In this document: positions 29,571 to 39,148 of the stretch, piece after piece | How the letters are laid out: each line of letters starts with the position of its first letter | Numbering within the stretch: the first letter of the stretch is position 1 | NCBI GenBank assembly: GCA_945898195.1 | Contig: CAMDHM010000002.1 | Location: 96,874 to 160,873, forward strand | Direction: 5' to 3' | Source: Pseudobacteriovorax antillogorgiicola | GTDB taxonomy: Bacteria; Bdellovibrionota_B; Oligoflexia; Oligoflexales; RGVZ01 | Length of the DNA stretch: 64,000 bases | Translations under genes and position numbers: made by a program | Notes under the pieces: model-generated | Seen by the model: only the letters and a program-made list of their open reading frames with translations | Databases searched by the model: none | Told to the model about the DNA's origin: nothing

Positions 29571-30719
29571 TTATAAGCGATCGTTTAAATCAATCAGAAC
29601 ACGCTCGGCGAGAACAAGGCGGGTCCTATTTATTTGTAGCGCGTCGCTGGCCGCGGGGAGTTGATCCGATGAAAACGTGCGGTCGATCGACTTGCCTTGA
29701 AACGTTAGGGTCATAGTCGGCACGCCAGCCTCGTTGCGCAAAAAGATATGAAGGCTATCTTTGCAAGAGGCGAGAGGATCCTTCGGCTGAGTCTCACGAG
29801 AAATGAAATCAGACGTCAAAGAAAATGGAATTTCCAAAGGACGGAGCAAATCGGCAAGGCGCGAGGCAAGGATCCCGGCCGTGATGGAATCAGTCAATCT
29901 GAAGTTTAGTGTTGTGCGGTTGGAAAAAAGATTCTGTTTAAGATTTTTGAGAGGATCAGCGCCGTCGCGTGCGATGCAGATGGGATCCAGAATCTTGTCC
30001 AAGTGATTCAGAAAAGGATGCGCTTTTTTTTCGAGCCCTTTCGGTACCCAAACTTTTACATGAACAATTGGTGCAGAGGCGCGGTAGCCAAGCTGCAGGT
30101 CGCTGCCTTTCATGATGGTTTCAACCTGTTCAGCGAGGGAAGATTCCGGAACTCCCAAACACGCCCATGTGTGTAGTCGCGGCTTGTCACTTTCCGAGGA
30201 TAGACTTTGGAATTGCTTTTGAAGGTGGTCGTTCCATATCGCATGAAGTTCACGTGGAGGTCCCGGAAGGACCGTAATCTGGACATCGTGGGCAGTTATG
30301 GAGAATCCGTTGGCCGAACCTTGCGAATTGAAAAGGATGCTGGAGCCTTCGGGAAAAAAACACTGTCGACGATTTGATTCGGGGGCTGCACGCCCCATTT
30401 TTTGAAACCTCTCTGCAAGGCGGTCCCACGAGGGAGGATCAAAGAAGGTCTTTACTCCGGCCCATTCTGTGATCACGTCACGAGTAAAATCGTCGGTTGT
30501 TGGCCCAAGGCCACCAATGGTCAGAATAAAATTGGCACGGCTTGCCGCAAAGCTGAGGGCATCCAAGATGGCCGTACGGTCGTCGGGGACGGCAAGGTGG
30601 ACGGGAACTTCAATGCCCGAGGCGTCAAGATTTTCTGCGAGCCAAGAGGCGTTGGTGTTGAGGATTTCGCCGCTGACGACTTCGCTGCCGATGGCGATAA
30701 TGGCTGCTTTTAGGTTCAT
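29571..30719 (-). CDS. CinA-like protein (molybdopterin-binding domain)
   Basis: AIIAIGSEVVSGEILNTNASWLAENL; TIGGLGPTTDDFTRDV. Confidence 0.85.
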   Translation of the reverse strand: MNLKAAIIAIGSEVVSGEILNTNASWLAENLDASGIEVPVHLAVPDDRTAILDALSFAASRANFILTIGGLGPTTDDFTRDVITEWAGVKTFFDPPSWDRLAERFQKMGRAAPESNRRQCFFPEGSSILFNSQGSANGFSITAHDVQITVLPGPPRELHAIWNDHLQKQFQSLSSESDKPRLHTWACLGVPESSLAEQVETIMKGSDLQLGYRASAPIVHVKVWVPKGLEKKAHPFLNHLDKILDPICIARDGADPLKNLKQNLFSNRTTLNFRLTDSITAGILASRLADLLRPLEIPFSLTSDFISRETQPKDPLASCKDSLHIFLRNEAGVPTMTLTFQGKSIDRTFSSDQLPAASDALQINRTRLVLAERVLIDLNDRL

Positions 30720-31753
30720 TTGGGAGTGTCGAGCTCCGGTTTCGCGTCGCGGGTCAAAAGGCCCATGACGGCCTGTGCGATGGGACGGGATTCATAGAGG
30801 ACCTGGTGGGCGGCCTCGGTGATCGGAGCGTCGATGCCAAGCTTATAGGCAAGGTCGCGGGCCGCCAGGGTCGTGGCGTAGCCCTCGCAGACGGAACCAA
30901 GGCTTTCAAGAATTGCTTGGATCCTCTCGCCGCGGCCAAGGCGCAGGCCCACCTGGAAATTTCGGCTTTTTTCTGATGTGCAAGTTAGGAACAGATCGCC
31001 AACCCCGGCAAGGCCCTCAAAGGTCATCGGGTTTGCCCCCATGGCGACACCGATGCGGCGCATTTCGGCGAGGCCTCGGGTGATGAGTGCGGCGCGGGAA
31101 TTCATTTGAAATCCAAGCCCAACAGCGGCCCCAGCGGCAATCGCGATGACGTTTTTGAGGGCGCCGGCGATTTCAACGCCGATGGCATCGTCGCTGGTGT
31201 AGACGCGAAATTGCGGCGCATGGAACAAAGCCTGCACAAGTTGCGCACGCGCCGCATCGTGACTGGCGGCGACGACGGCCGTTGGCTGGTGGGCGGCAAC
31301 TTCAGAAGCAAAACTTGGTCCAGAAAGGAACACGGCTTTTCTGCCGGCATCGGCGCCTAGCAGTTCCGAGATGATGGCGCCGGGAAGGCGCATCGTAGAG
31401 ATTTCGATTCCCTTAGCGGCGCAAATGATAACGTGATCTTGGGAGAGGCCGTGTTCTGCTACTTTATTAAGCACCGGAGTCAGGGCCTGGGCAGCCGTCG
31501 CCAGAACCAAGACGCGATGTTCACGGAGCAAATCGTCAGTGATGTTGTTGATCGCACGAATTCGCGGTGATAAGGTAAGCGCGTTCAAGTATTTGGGATT
31601 TTTCCGGTTTTGGTTGATGCTGTCGGCAATTTCAGGGGATCTTGCCCATAGCGTTACGTGATGGCCTTTTTCAGCAAGGTGCTGGGCCAAACACGTTCCG
31701 AAGTTGCCTGCGCCCAAGACCAAAATGCGGTCGCCGGTTACAGAAGTAGTCAT
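30716..31753 (-). CDS. gpsA: glycerol-3-phosphate dehydrogenase [NAD(P)+]
   Basis: VLGAGNFGTCLAQHLAEKGH; AGALKNVIAIAAG; start at ATG 31753 with GGAGG upstream. Confidence 0.95.
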   Translation of the reverse strand: MTTSVTGDRILVLGAGNFGTCLAQHLAEKGHHVTLWARSPEIADSINQNRKNPKYLNALTLSPRIRAINNITDDLLREHRVLVLATAAQALTPVLNKVAEHGLSQDHVIICAAKGIEISTMRLPGAIISELLGADAGRKAVFLSGPSFASEVAAHQPTAVVAASHDAARAQLVQALFHAPQFRVYTSDDAIGVEIAGALKNVIAIAAGAAVGLGFQMNSRAALITRGLAEMRRIGVAMGANPMTFEGLAGVGDLFLTCTSEKSRNFQVGLRLGRGERIQAILESLGSVCEGYATTLAARDLAYKLGIDAPITEAAHQVLYESRPIAQAVMGLLTRDAKPELDTPK

Positions 31754-31779
31754 CAGGTCCTCCTTCAAGGTAGAAGGTT

Positions 31780-32133
31780 ATGAATCCATATATACCAGTA
31801 ATAATCGTTTTAATCTTTGGTGTTGTTCTTGGTGGAATTCTTTCCGGCCTGGCCGCATTTTTAGGTCCGAAAAAGTATTCCAAAGAAAAGATGGATCCCT
31901 ACGAGTGTGGTGTGCCGAAGGTCACGGGCGGCTCGGAAAAAATGAGCGTCAAGTTTTACCTGACAGGCCTCCTTTTTATCCTCTTTGATGTTGAAACCGT
32001 ATTCCTCTATCTATGGGCTCGGACCTTCGATCAGCTTGGGTGGTTCGGGATCGTAGAAGTTGCCGTGTTCGTTTTGATCCTGGTGGTGGGGTATATCTAC
32101 GTTGTCAGGCGCGGTGCGCTGGAGTGGGATTGA
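31780..32133 (+). CDS. nuoA: NADH-quinone oxidoreductase subunit A
   Basis: MDPYECGVPK; FYLTGLLFILFDVETVFLYLWA. Confidence 0.95.
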   Translation: MNPYIPVIIVLIFGVVLGGILSGLAAFLGPKKYSKEKMDPYECGVPKVTGGSEKMSVKFYLTGLLFILFDVETVFLYLWARTFDQLGWFGIVEVAVFVLILVVGYIYVVRRGALEWD

Positions 32134-32137
32134 TCCG

Positions 32138-33262
32138 ATGGGAATGAATCTGGGCATTGATCTTGGCGCTAATTTTTCGTCACTTTTGCAGTGGAACGAT
32201 TTCACTGTTGATCTTGTGGCGTTCGCTGTGAAGTTCGCAATCCTTGTCGGTGGTTTGCTCCAATTGCCGCCGATCCTAGTTTGGATCGAGCGTCGGGTGC
32301 CAGCCATGATGCAACGGCGCAAGGGCCCAAATCGAGTTGGGATTTTCAAGTGGCGCCTTTATGGTTTGATGCAGTCATTGGCCGATACGGTGAAGTTGAT
32401 TTTTAAGGAAGAAGTCGTTCCTGAGGGGGCGCACAAGGTTTTTTACCATCTTGCTCCAATCTTCTGCGTGTTTCCGGCCTTTCTTGTCGCGTGCGCCATT
32501 CCCTACGGTCCCGATCTGGCTGTATATGGTTATAAGATCCCGCTGAGCGTGATTCGCATGGATGTGGGTTTTCTCTTTATTTTTGCAATTTCGAGTCTAG
32601 CCGTTTACGGCGTGACCCTTGCGGGTTGGGCCAGCAACAATAAATACTCGCTGATGGGTTCCTTGCGGGCTTCGGCTCAAATGATTAGCTACGAAATTCC
32701 TTTGGGAATGTCCCTCATTCCAATCGTATTGATTTATCGGACGTTAGACCTCGGTAAGATTGTCGAGGCCCAGTCTTCGATTTTGAATTGGGGCGTGTTT
32801 ACGGCGCCATTTTCGCTACTGATTTTTGTGATTTGCATGTTCGCCGAAACCAACCGTGCGCCCTTCGACCTTGCAGAGGCCGAGGGTGAACTGGTGGCCG
32901 GTTTCCACACGGAATACAATTCGGCGAAGTTCGCGGCATTTTTCTTAGGTGAATATGTCTCCATGTTCGTCCTGTCTTGCCTTGCGGCGACAGTATTCTT
33001 CGGCGGCTGGCAGGTCCCCTTCCTGCCTTACGACACGTTGGTGACCCTACTTGGCTCGCCTAACTTGGTAGCTCCGATTGGCATATTAATGCTGCTCTTG
33101 AAGGCTAGTTTTTTCATGTGGGTCTACATCTGGGTTCGCTGGACGTTGCCACGGTTCCGGTACGATCAACTTATGTCTCTCGGTTGGAAATTCATGTTGC
33201 CGATCGGCCTGGCCAATGTGGTTGGGACCGCGATTGTGCTCGCAGTATTGAGGTTTAAATAG
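32138..33262 (+). CDS. nuoH: NADH-quinone oxidoreductase subunit H
   Basis: WIERRVPAMMQRRKGPNRVG; ETNRAPFDLAEAEGELVAGFHTEY. Confidence 0.97.
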   Translation: MGMNLGIDLGANFSSLLQWNDFTVDLVAFAVKFAILVGGLLQLPPILVWIERRVPAMMQRRKGPNRVGIFKWRLYGLMQSLADTVKLIFKEEVVPEGAHKVFYHLAPIFCVFPAFLVACAIPYGPDLAVYGYKIPLSVIRMDVGFLFIFAISSLAVYGVTLAGWASNNKYSLMGSLRASAQMISYEIPLGMSLIPIVLIYRTLDLGKIVEAQSSILNWGVFTAPFSLLIFVICMFAETNRAPFDLAEAEGELVAGFHTEYNSAKFAAFFLGEYVSMFVLSCLAATVFFGGWQVPFLPYDTLVTLLGSPNLVAPIGILMLLLKASFFMWVYIWVRWTLPRFRYDQLMSLGWKFMLPIGLANVVGTAIVLAVLRFK

Positions 33263-33810
33263 TGGAAGCGCTTTATTTGGTTCCGGAGATGCTCTTTTAC
33301 GTCCTGGCTGGACTGATTCTTTTGTCGTCGGTCATGGTCGTTGCGGCTCGCAACCCGGTCACTAGCGCCATCTTTTTGGTGGTCGATCTATTTTTTATTG
33401 CAGCCTTATACGCCCAGCTGGATGCGCATTTTACCGCGGCCATCCAAGTTTTGGTCTACGCCGGGGCAATTGTTGTTTTGTTTGTCTTTGTGATCATGAT
33501 CCTTAATCTGAAGCCAGAGGCCGTTCGCGGTATCCGGTTTTCCGTCGGCGAGGCGGTCGTCTTTTTAATTACACTGGCGGGTTTTGTCATTGTTGGTTCA
33601 GAGTTGGCGCATACGGCGCCTGACGTTACAACCTCTGGAAATCTTGGGGTTGCGGCGATTGAATTGGCGGGCGGAAATACTTATGTCGTTGCAATGCGCA
33701 TGTTCACGGCATTTCTCTGGCCGTTCGAAATGGCTTCTGTTCTGATCCTTCTCGCAATCGTTGCTTGTGTCATGGTTGCCAAAAAGGACAAGAGGGTTAC
33801 TAAAGTATGA
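33262..33810 (+). CDS. nuoJ: NADH-quinone oxidoreductase subunit J
   Basis: NuoJ-type sequence (AAIQVLVYAGAIVVLFVFVIMILNL). Confidence 0.95.
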   Translation: MEALYLVPEMLFYVLAGLILLSSVMVVAARNPVTSAIFLVVDLFFIAALYAQLDAHFTAAIQVLVYAGAIVVLFVFVIMILNLKPEAVRGIRFSVGEAVVFLITLAGFVIVGSELAHTAPDVTTSGNLGVAAIELAGGNTYVVAMRMFTAFLWPFEMASVLILLAIVACVMVAKKDKRVTKV

Positions 33811-34109
33811 TCCCTGTTGAAAATTATTTTATCCTTTCGTCGCTCGTGTTCCTGTGTGGTCTGGCTGGCGTTATGTTTCGTCGAAACCTGATCATGGTGC
33901 TCATGTCGATCGAACTAATGCTCAACGCCGTAAATATCATTTTTGTTGCGGCGTCACGCCATTTAGCGCAGGTAGACGGGCAGATCATGGTCCTTTTTGT
34001 GATTACGGTGGCCGCCTGTGAGGCTGCCGTCGGATTAGCCATGGTGATCGCCTTGTATCGTCGATATGGCACGGTAAACACTGAATTCCTGCGCCTGTTG
34101 CGCGGCTGA
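33807..34109 (+). CDS. nuoK: NADH-quinone oxidoreductase subunit K
   Basis: 100 aa, LMSIELMLNAVNIIF; VAACEAAVGLAMVIALYRR. Confidence 0.96.
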   Translation: MIPVENYFILSSLVFLCGLAGVMFRRNLIMVLMSIELMLNAVNIIFVAASRHLAQVDGQIMVLFVITVAACEAAVGLAMVIALYRRYGTVNTEFLRLLRG

Positions 34110-34124
34110 AACGGCCCCGAGGAG

Positions 34125-36056
34125 ATGCTGCACATGATTTGGCTGATGATTCTTTTTCCGCTGCTTGGCGCCTTTATTAATGGGCTCGTTCTACGCAAGG
34201 CTTCAAAAACGGTTTCTCATGCGATTGCTGTTGGAGCCATGCTGGTATCGTTTGCATGTGCCGTGGCCGTATTCTGGCAGATGATGGCGTCGGGTGGTGA
34301 GGCCCGGGTGATCATTGGATTCCCGTGGATTTCTGCCGGCGGATTTTCAGCACCTTTTAATTTAATCCTGGACCGTCTCTCGGGGTTAATGATTCTGATC
34401 GTGACGGGGATTGGTTCCCTGATTCACATCTACGCCGGTGGTTATATGCATGAGGAGCAACGCACGAGCCGTTTCTTCTCCTACCTAAACCTTTTTGTCT
34501 TTATGATGCTGCTGCTCGTTCTGGGCGATAACATGCTCGTCATGTTTGTCGGTTGGGAGGGTGTGGGACTGTGCAGCTATCTGCTGATTGGATACTGGTT
34601 TGAAGATGATGCCAACGCTGCCGCCGGGATGAAGGCATTTATTGTTAACCGGATCGGTGACATTGGTTTTCTTATTGGAATATTTCTAACCTTTAAACAC
34701 TTCGGTACGGTTTCGTTCAGCGAACTGCGCGACATGATCGGCAGTGGAACCTTGGACGCTGTTAAACTCGGTGCCGTTGGTTGGATTACGATTTGCCTGT
34801 TTATTGGGGCTTGCGGCAAATCGGCTCAGTTACCGCTATTTGTTTGGCTGCCGGATGCCATGGCTGGTCCAACACCTGTATCGGCCCTGATCCACGCTGC
34901 GACGATGGTTACAGCTGGGATTTACATGATGACTCGGGTTAATTTCCTTTACTATCTGGCCCCGTCAACCATGACCGTCGTTGCGATCATCGGTGCCCTC
35001 ACGGCCTTTTTTGCGGCGACGATTGCCATCGTCCAAAATGATATCAAAAAGGTTCTCGCCTACTCTACCGTCAGCCAACTCGGTTATATGGTGATGGCCT
35101 GTGGTGTCGGCGCCTTCGATGCCGGTGTCTTTCACTTGCTGACCCACGCTTGTTTCAAGGCTTTATTGTTTCTTGGTGCGGGCAGTGTCATTGTTGCCAT
35201 GCATCACAAGCAGGACATGCGTGAAATGGGCGGCCTGTCAAAATATATGCCCATTACCCACACGGTATTTTTGGTCGGTGTTCTCGCCATTATTGGATTT
35301 CCAGGTTTGGCAGGGTTTTTCTCCAAAGATGAAATTCTATGGAAGGCCTTCACTGGTGGCGGGCCGGTATTGTGGGCAGTCGGGACACTGACCGCCGGCC
35401 TTACTTCATTCTATATGGTTCGCTTACTATGCATGACCTTCTACGGCCCAAATCGCAGTGACCATCACACTCGCGAGCACCTCCACGAGACTTCAGCAAT
35501 GATGTGGGCGCCGCTCGTGGTCCTTGCGATTCTTAGTGCGACGATTGGATACCTCGGTGTTCCTGAGGTTCTTGGCGGCAGCAATATATTTCATCACTAT
35601 CTTGACCCTGTATTGATGATACCGGCTCAGGCTGCGGAACATTGGGCGTCCTTGACGGCACACCATGAACACACGCTTGAATTAGGTCTGATGGCCGCAT
35701 CCGTCGGTGTCATGTTTGTTGCGGCTGGTTTTGCCGTAACCCTCTATGCAAAGGGCCCAGCGCCCATCTTGGCAACGTGGGCAAGTACCTTCCGTCGCAC
35801 CTATGAAACGCTCTCTAATAAATACTATGTCGACGAGTTTTATGATGCATGGATTGTCCAACCGTTGCGCGAGATGTCGGAGTTCCTGTGGGCGATTTTT
35901 GACGTCGTGATCATCGATGGAATTGTTAATGGCGTTGGGCAGTTATGTGCTCTCGCCGGCGGGCTGGCGAGCTTCCGGATGACCGGCAGCGTTCACCGTC
36001 ACAGCATGGTTTTAGTGTTGGGTTTAGTAGTGTTGCTAGTTGTTCTGGTGGTTTAA
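34125..36056 (+). CDS. nuoL: NADH-quinone oxidoreductase subunit L
   Basis: GWEGVGLCSYLLIGYWF; LPLFVWLPDAMAGPTPVSALIHAATMVTAG. Confidence 0.97.
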   Translation: MLHMIWLMILFPLLGAFINGLVLRKASKTVSHAIAVGAMLVSFACAVAVFWQMMASGGEARVIIGFPWISAGGFSAPFNLILDRLSGLMILIVTGIGSLIHIYAGGYMHEEQRTSRFFSYLNLFVFMMLLLVLGDNMLVMFVGWEGVGLCSYLLIGYWFEDDANAAAGMKAFIVNRIGDIGFLIGIFLTFKHFGTVSFSELRDMIGSGTLDAVKLGAVGWITICLFIGACGKSAQLPLFVWLPDAMAGPTPVSALIHAATMVTAGIYMMTRVNFLYYLAPSTMTVVAIIGALTAFFAATIAIVQNDIKKVLAYSTVSQLGYMVMACGVGAFDAGVFHLLTHACFKALLFLGAGSVIVAMHHKQDMREMGGLSKYMPITHTVFLVGVLAIIGFPGLAGFFSKDEILWKAFTGGGPVLWAVGTLTAGLTSFYMVRLLCMTFYGPNRSDHHTREHLHETSAMMWAPLVVLAILSATIGYLGVPEVLGGSNIFHHYLDPVLMIPAQAAEHWASLTAHHEHTLELGLMAASVGVMFVAAGFAVTLYAKGPAPILATWASTFRRTYETLSNKYYVDEFYDAWIVQPLREMSEFLWAIFDVVIIDGIVNGVGQLCALAGGLASFRMTGSVHRHSMVLVLGLVVLLVVLVV

Positions 36057-36099
36057 CGCGATTGCACACCGTGATTGCATATTTGGCGCAGGTCTTTAG

Positions 36100-37626
36100 A
36101 TGGAATTTTTTAACTCGCATGTTTTGAGCATCATGACGTTTCTTCCGCTGTTGGTTGCGGCGGTTATTTTCATCGTCCCCGATGAAAAATTTGCCCGCGT
36201 TGCAGCCCTTGCTGGCTCCGCGCTGACTTTTTTTGTCAGCCTGCACGTGTGGCATTATTTCAATGTTGGATCGGCGAAGATTCAGTTTGTTGAAAGCTAT
36301 GTCTGGATGCCGGAGTTTGGGATTCGAGCCATTTTTGGTGTTGATGGCATCAGCATTCTGCTGGTGATGTTGACCACGATGCTCACGCCACTGGTGATCC
36401 TTAGCCTTTGGCACAGCCATGTGGCACATGTGCGCTATTTTTTCGGCGCACTGTTGGCCTTACAAACTGGGATGCTCGGTGCATTGGTTGCCCTTGATCT
36501 GGTTTTCTTTTATGTGTTTTGGGAAGTGATGCTGATCCCGATGTATTTTATCATCGGAGTGTGGGGCGGGGCGCGCCGGATTTACGCAACGACCAAGTTC
36601 ATACTTTACACGGTTGTGGGATCGTTGCTCATGCTTGCCGCGGCAATCGTTCTTTACATTAGCTACCACAGACAGACCGGCATTTATTCCACAAGCATTT
36701 TGGACCTTTACAGCGCAGCCATCGATCCAAGCACCCAATTGTGGTTGTTTGGTTGTTTCGCACTGGCCTTTGCCATCAAGGTTCCGATGTGGCCGTTTCA
36801 CACGTGGTTGCCTGACGCCCACGTGGAGGCACCGACGGCTGGTTCCGTGATCCTTGCGGGAGTTTTGCTGAAAATGGGAACCTACGGTTTCCTTCGCTTT
36901 GCGATCCCAATGTTTCCCCTTGCTGTGAAGTCCTTTGCGCCAATTCTGGTATTTCTTGGTGTGGTCGGAATTATTTACGGGGCATTGACGGCATGGGTGC
37001 AAAAAGACGCTAAGAAACTGGTGGCATACTCCTCCGTTTCCCATCTTGGGTTTGTCGTGGTCGGCTCGCTTGCTTTGTTGGCGGACGGTAGCCTTTCCGC
37101 AGAGGCACTAACCGGAGCGATCTACCAGATGATCAACCACGGGGTTTCTACGGGTGCATTGTTCTTCCTAGTGGGGGTGATCTATGAACGCCGTCATACC
37201 CGTATGCTTTCCGATTTCGGTGGTCTTGCCTCCGTGATGCCCTGGTATGCCGTGATGTTGATTATCGCAACGCTCGGTTCTGTCGGATTGCCTGGCACGG
37301 GTGGGTTTGTCGGTGAATTTCTGATCCTTCTTGGAACCTATCAGTCATCTCCCGTGGCGGCGATCATGAGTGCAACAGGCGTACTTCTTGGCGCAATCTA
37401 TATGTTGACCCTGTGCCGAAAGCTTTTATTTGGTCCGGTCACCCATGAAGAGAATAAAAATCTAAAGGATTTGTCCCCGCTGGAATTTGCCTACCTCGTA
37501 CCACTAGCTTTTTTGGTCGTGGTCATGGGTGTGTTCCCAGATTTTTTCTTGGCCAAGTCCAGGGCATCGATTGAACACCTGGCAAAGAATTATCGCAGCT
37601 ACAGTCTAGCGATTGATTCCCACTGA
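36100..37626 (+). CDS. nuoM: NADH-quinone oxidoreductase subunit M
   Basis: FYVFWEVMLIPMYFIIGVWGG; PFHTWLPDAHVEAPTAGSVILAGVLLKMGTYGFLRF. Confidence 0.97.
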   Translation: MEFFNSHVLSIMTFLPLLVAAVIFIVPDEKFARVAALAGSALTFFVSLHVWHYFNVGSAKIQFVESYVWMPEFGIRAIFGVDGISILLVMLTTMLTPLVILSLWHSHVAHVRYFFGALLALQTGMLGALVALDLVFFYVFWEVMLIPMYFIIGVWGGARRIYATTKFILYTVVGSLLMLAAAIVLYISYHRQTGIYSTSILDLYSAAIDPSTQLWLFGCFALAFAIKVPMWPFHTWLPDAHVEAPTAGSVILAGVLLKMGTYGFLRFAIPMFPLAVKSFAPILVFLGVVGIIYGALTAWVQKDAKKLVAYSSVSHLGFVVVGSLALLADGSLSAEALTGAIYQMINHGVSTGALFFLVGVIYERRHTRMLSDFGGLASVMPWYAVMLIIATLGSVGLPGTGGFVGEFLILLGTYQSSPVAAIMSATGVLLGAIYMLTLCRKLLFGPVTHEENKNLKDLSPLEFAYLVPLAFLVVVMGVFPDFFLAKSRASIEHLAKNYRSYSLAIDSH

Positions 37627-37634
37627 TTTTCGAA

Positions 37635-39134
37635 GTGAGGTTCCCCGTGTTCAGTTTTCCAGAAATCACATCTTCATTTTATTACACCGCAGCGCCGGTT
37701 TTAATCCTCGTCGCCGGCAGTATGGTGGCCTTGCTGCAGGGAGTCTCCCAAGGCTTTGCCTCCCGGCGGTCCATTGAGGTTACTGCTTGGCTAACCATTT
37801 TCGCTGCAATTGTTGCCGCCGCGGTCATTCCGGGCGAGCAGGCGGAATTTTTAGCTGGCGGGCTGTTGAGTGGAAATCTGGCTCGCACAGGTCAATTTGC
37901 GATCCTTGCGATTGCCGCCTGCGTAATGATGATGATGCGCGAGCATCACACTGGAGCTAGTTTTTTTCGTGGTGAGGTTGCCAGCATTTTCCTGATGTTG
38001 GTGTCCGGTATGTTGGTCATGGTGTCTAGCGATGATCTGGTCACTTTGTTCGTTGGTCTGGAATTGGCGTCCATTGGACTATATGTGATTCTTGGTTACG
38101 TTCAGCCAAACCGTCGTAGCCAAGAGGGCGCGATTAAGTATTTCATTCTTGGTTCCGTCGCGGCAGCGATACTGCTTTTTGGCTTTGCCCTTCTTTATGC
38201 CGCAACCGGTACCATGCGCCTTAGTGGAATTGTTGCAGCGCTGCCTTCGATCGCCAATCATGGCTGGGTGCGCCTTGGAGCTTTGTTAACTTTGGTTGGG
38301 CTGGGATTCAAATTGGCCCTAGTCCCATTTCACATGTGGGCTCCAGATGCGTATGAGTCTGCCCCGACGGGCATAACAGCCTTCATGGCAACAACGGTCA
38401 AGGTCATGATCCTCACGGTTGCCCTGCGTTTGTTTTCCGGGGCTTTTTCCACGATGAGCGAGGTCTGGTATCCAGCGATGCTGATACTGGCTGTCCTTTC
38501 CATGGTTGTGGGCAATATCATGGCCCTAGTTCAAACGAACCTGAAGCGCATGCTTGCGTACTCTTCGATAGCTCACAGTGGATATATGGCGGTTGCGATT
38601 TGTGCCCTCTCAACCACGGCGACCGGATTGCCCATTCGAGCAATCCTTTTCTACCTGTTGACCTATGTGCTTGTATCACTCGGTGCCTTTGCCGTGGTCA
38701 TGTCACTTGAGACCGCGGAGAACGACCAGCTAACCATTGACGATTTGTCTGGGCTGGCAAAGAAGCGCCCTTGGTTGGCTTTGTCGATGACTGTTTTTAT
38801 GTTTAGCTTTGGGGGAATGCCACCAACGGCTGGTTTCATCGGAAAATTCTTTGTCTTCAATGCGGCTCTGACCAATCATCTATACGGCTTGGTGTTTATT
38901 GGAATTATTGGCAGCGCGATTTCGTTGTTTTATTATCTGCGCCTAGTCGTGCGTATGTATATGGCTGAGCCAGTGGCGCCTTTCGGCGCGCTTAAGCCGG
39001 CATCGGGAGGCTTCACTCTGACGGCGGCCGTACTTGCGATTGCCGTGGTGACCACAGTGCTTCTCGGTACGATCCTGCCTGGTGAGGTCATGGAACGCTT
39101 GGTGGACACGGCGACTGAGGTTGCTCGAAAATAA
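37635..39134 (+). CDS. nuoN: NADH-quinone oxidoreductase subunit N
   Basis: LELASIGLYVILGY; PFHMWAPDAYESAPTGITAFMATTVK. Confidence 0.96.
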   Translation: MRFPVFSFPEITSSFYYTAAPVLILVAGSMVALLQGVSQGFASRRSIEVTAWLTIFAAIVAAAVIPGEQAEFLAGGLLSGNLARTGQFAILAIAACVMMMMREHHTGASFFRGEVASIFLMLVSGMLVMVSSDDLVTLFVGLELASIGLYVILGYVQPNRRSQEGAIKYFILGSVAAAILLFGFALLYAATGTMRLSGIVAALPSIANHGWVRLGALLTLVGLGFKLALVPFHMWAPDAYESAPTGITAFMATTVKVMILTVALRLFSGAFSTMSEVWYPAMLILAVLSMVVGNIMALVQTNLKRMLAYSSIAHSGYMAVAICALSTTATGLPIRAILFYLLTYVLVSLGAFAVVMSLETAENDQLTIDDLSGLAKKRPWLALSMTVFMFSFGGMPPTAGFIGKFFVFNAALTNHLYGLVFIGIIGSAISLFYYLRLVVRMYMAEPVAPFGALKPASGGFTLTAAVLAIAVVTTVLLGTILPGEVMERLVDTATEVARK

Positions 39135-39148
39135 ACTTCGGAGGAAGT

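Noticed and set aside
36460-37044. 194-aa minus-strand ORF opposite nuoM
   Set aside because: Shadow ORF; low-plausibility His/Gln/Lys-rich composition.
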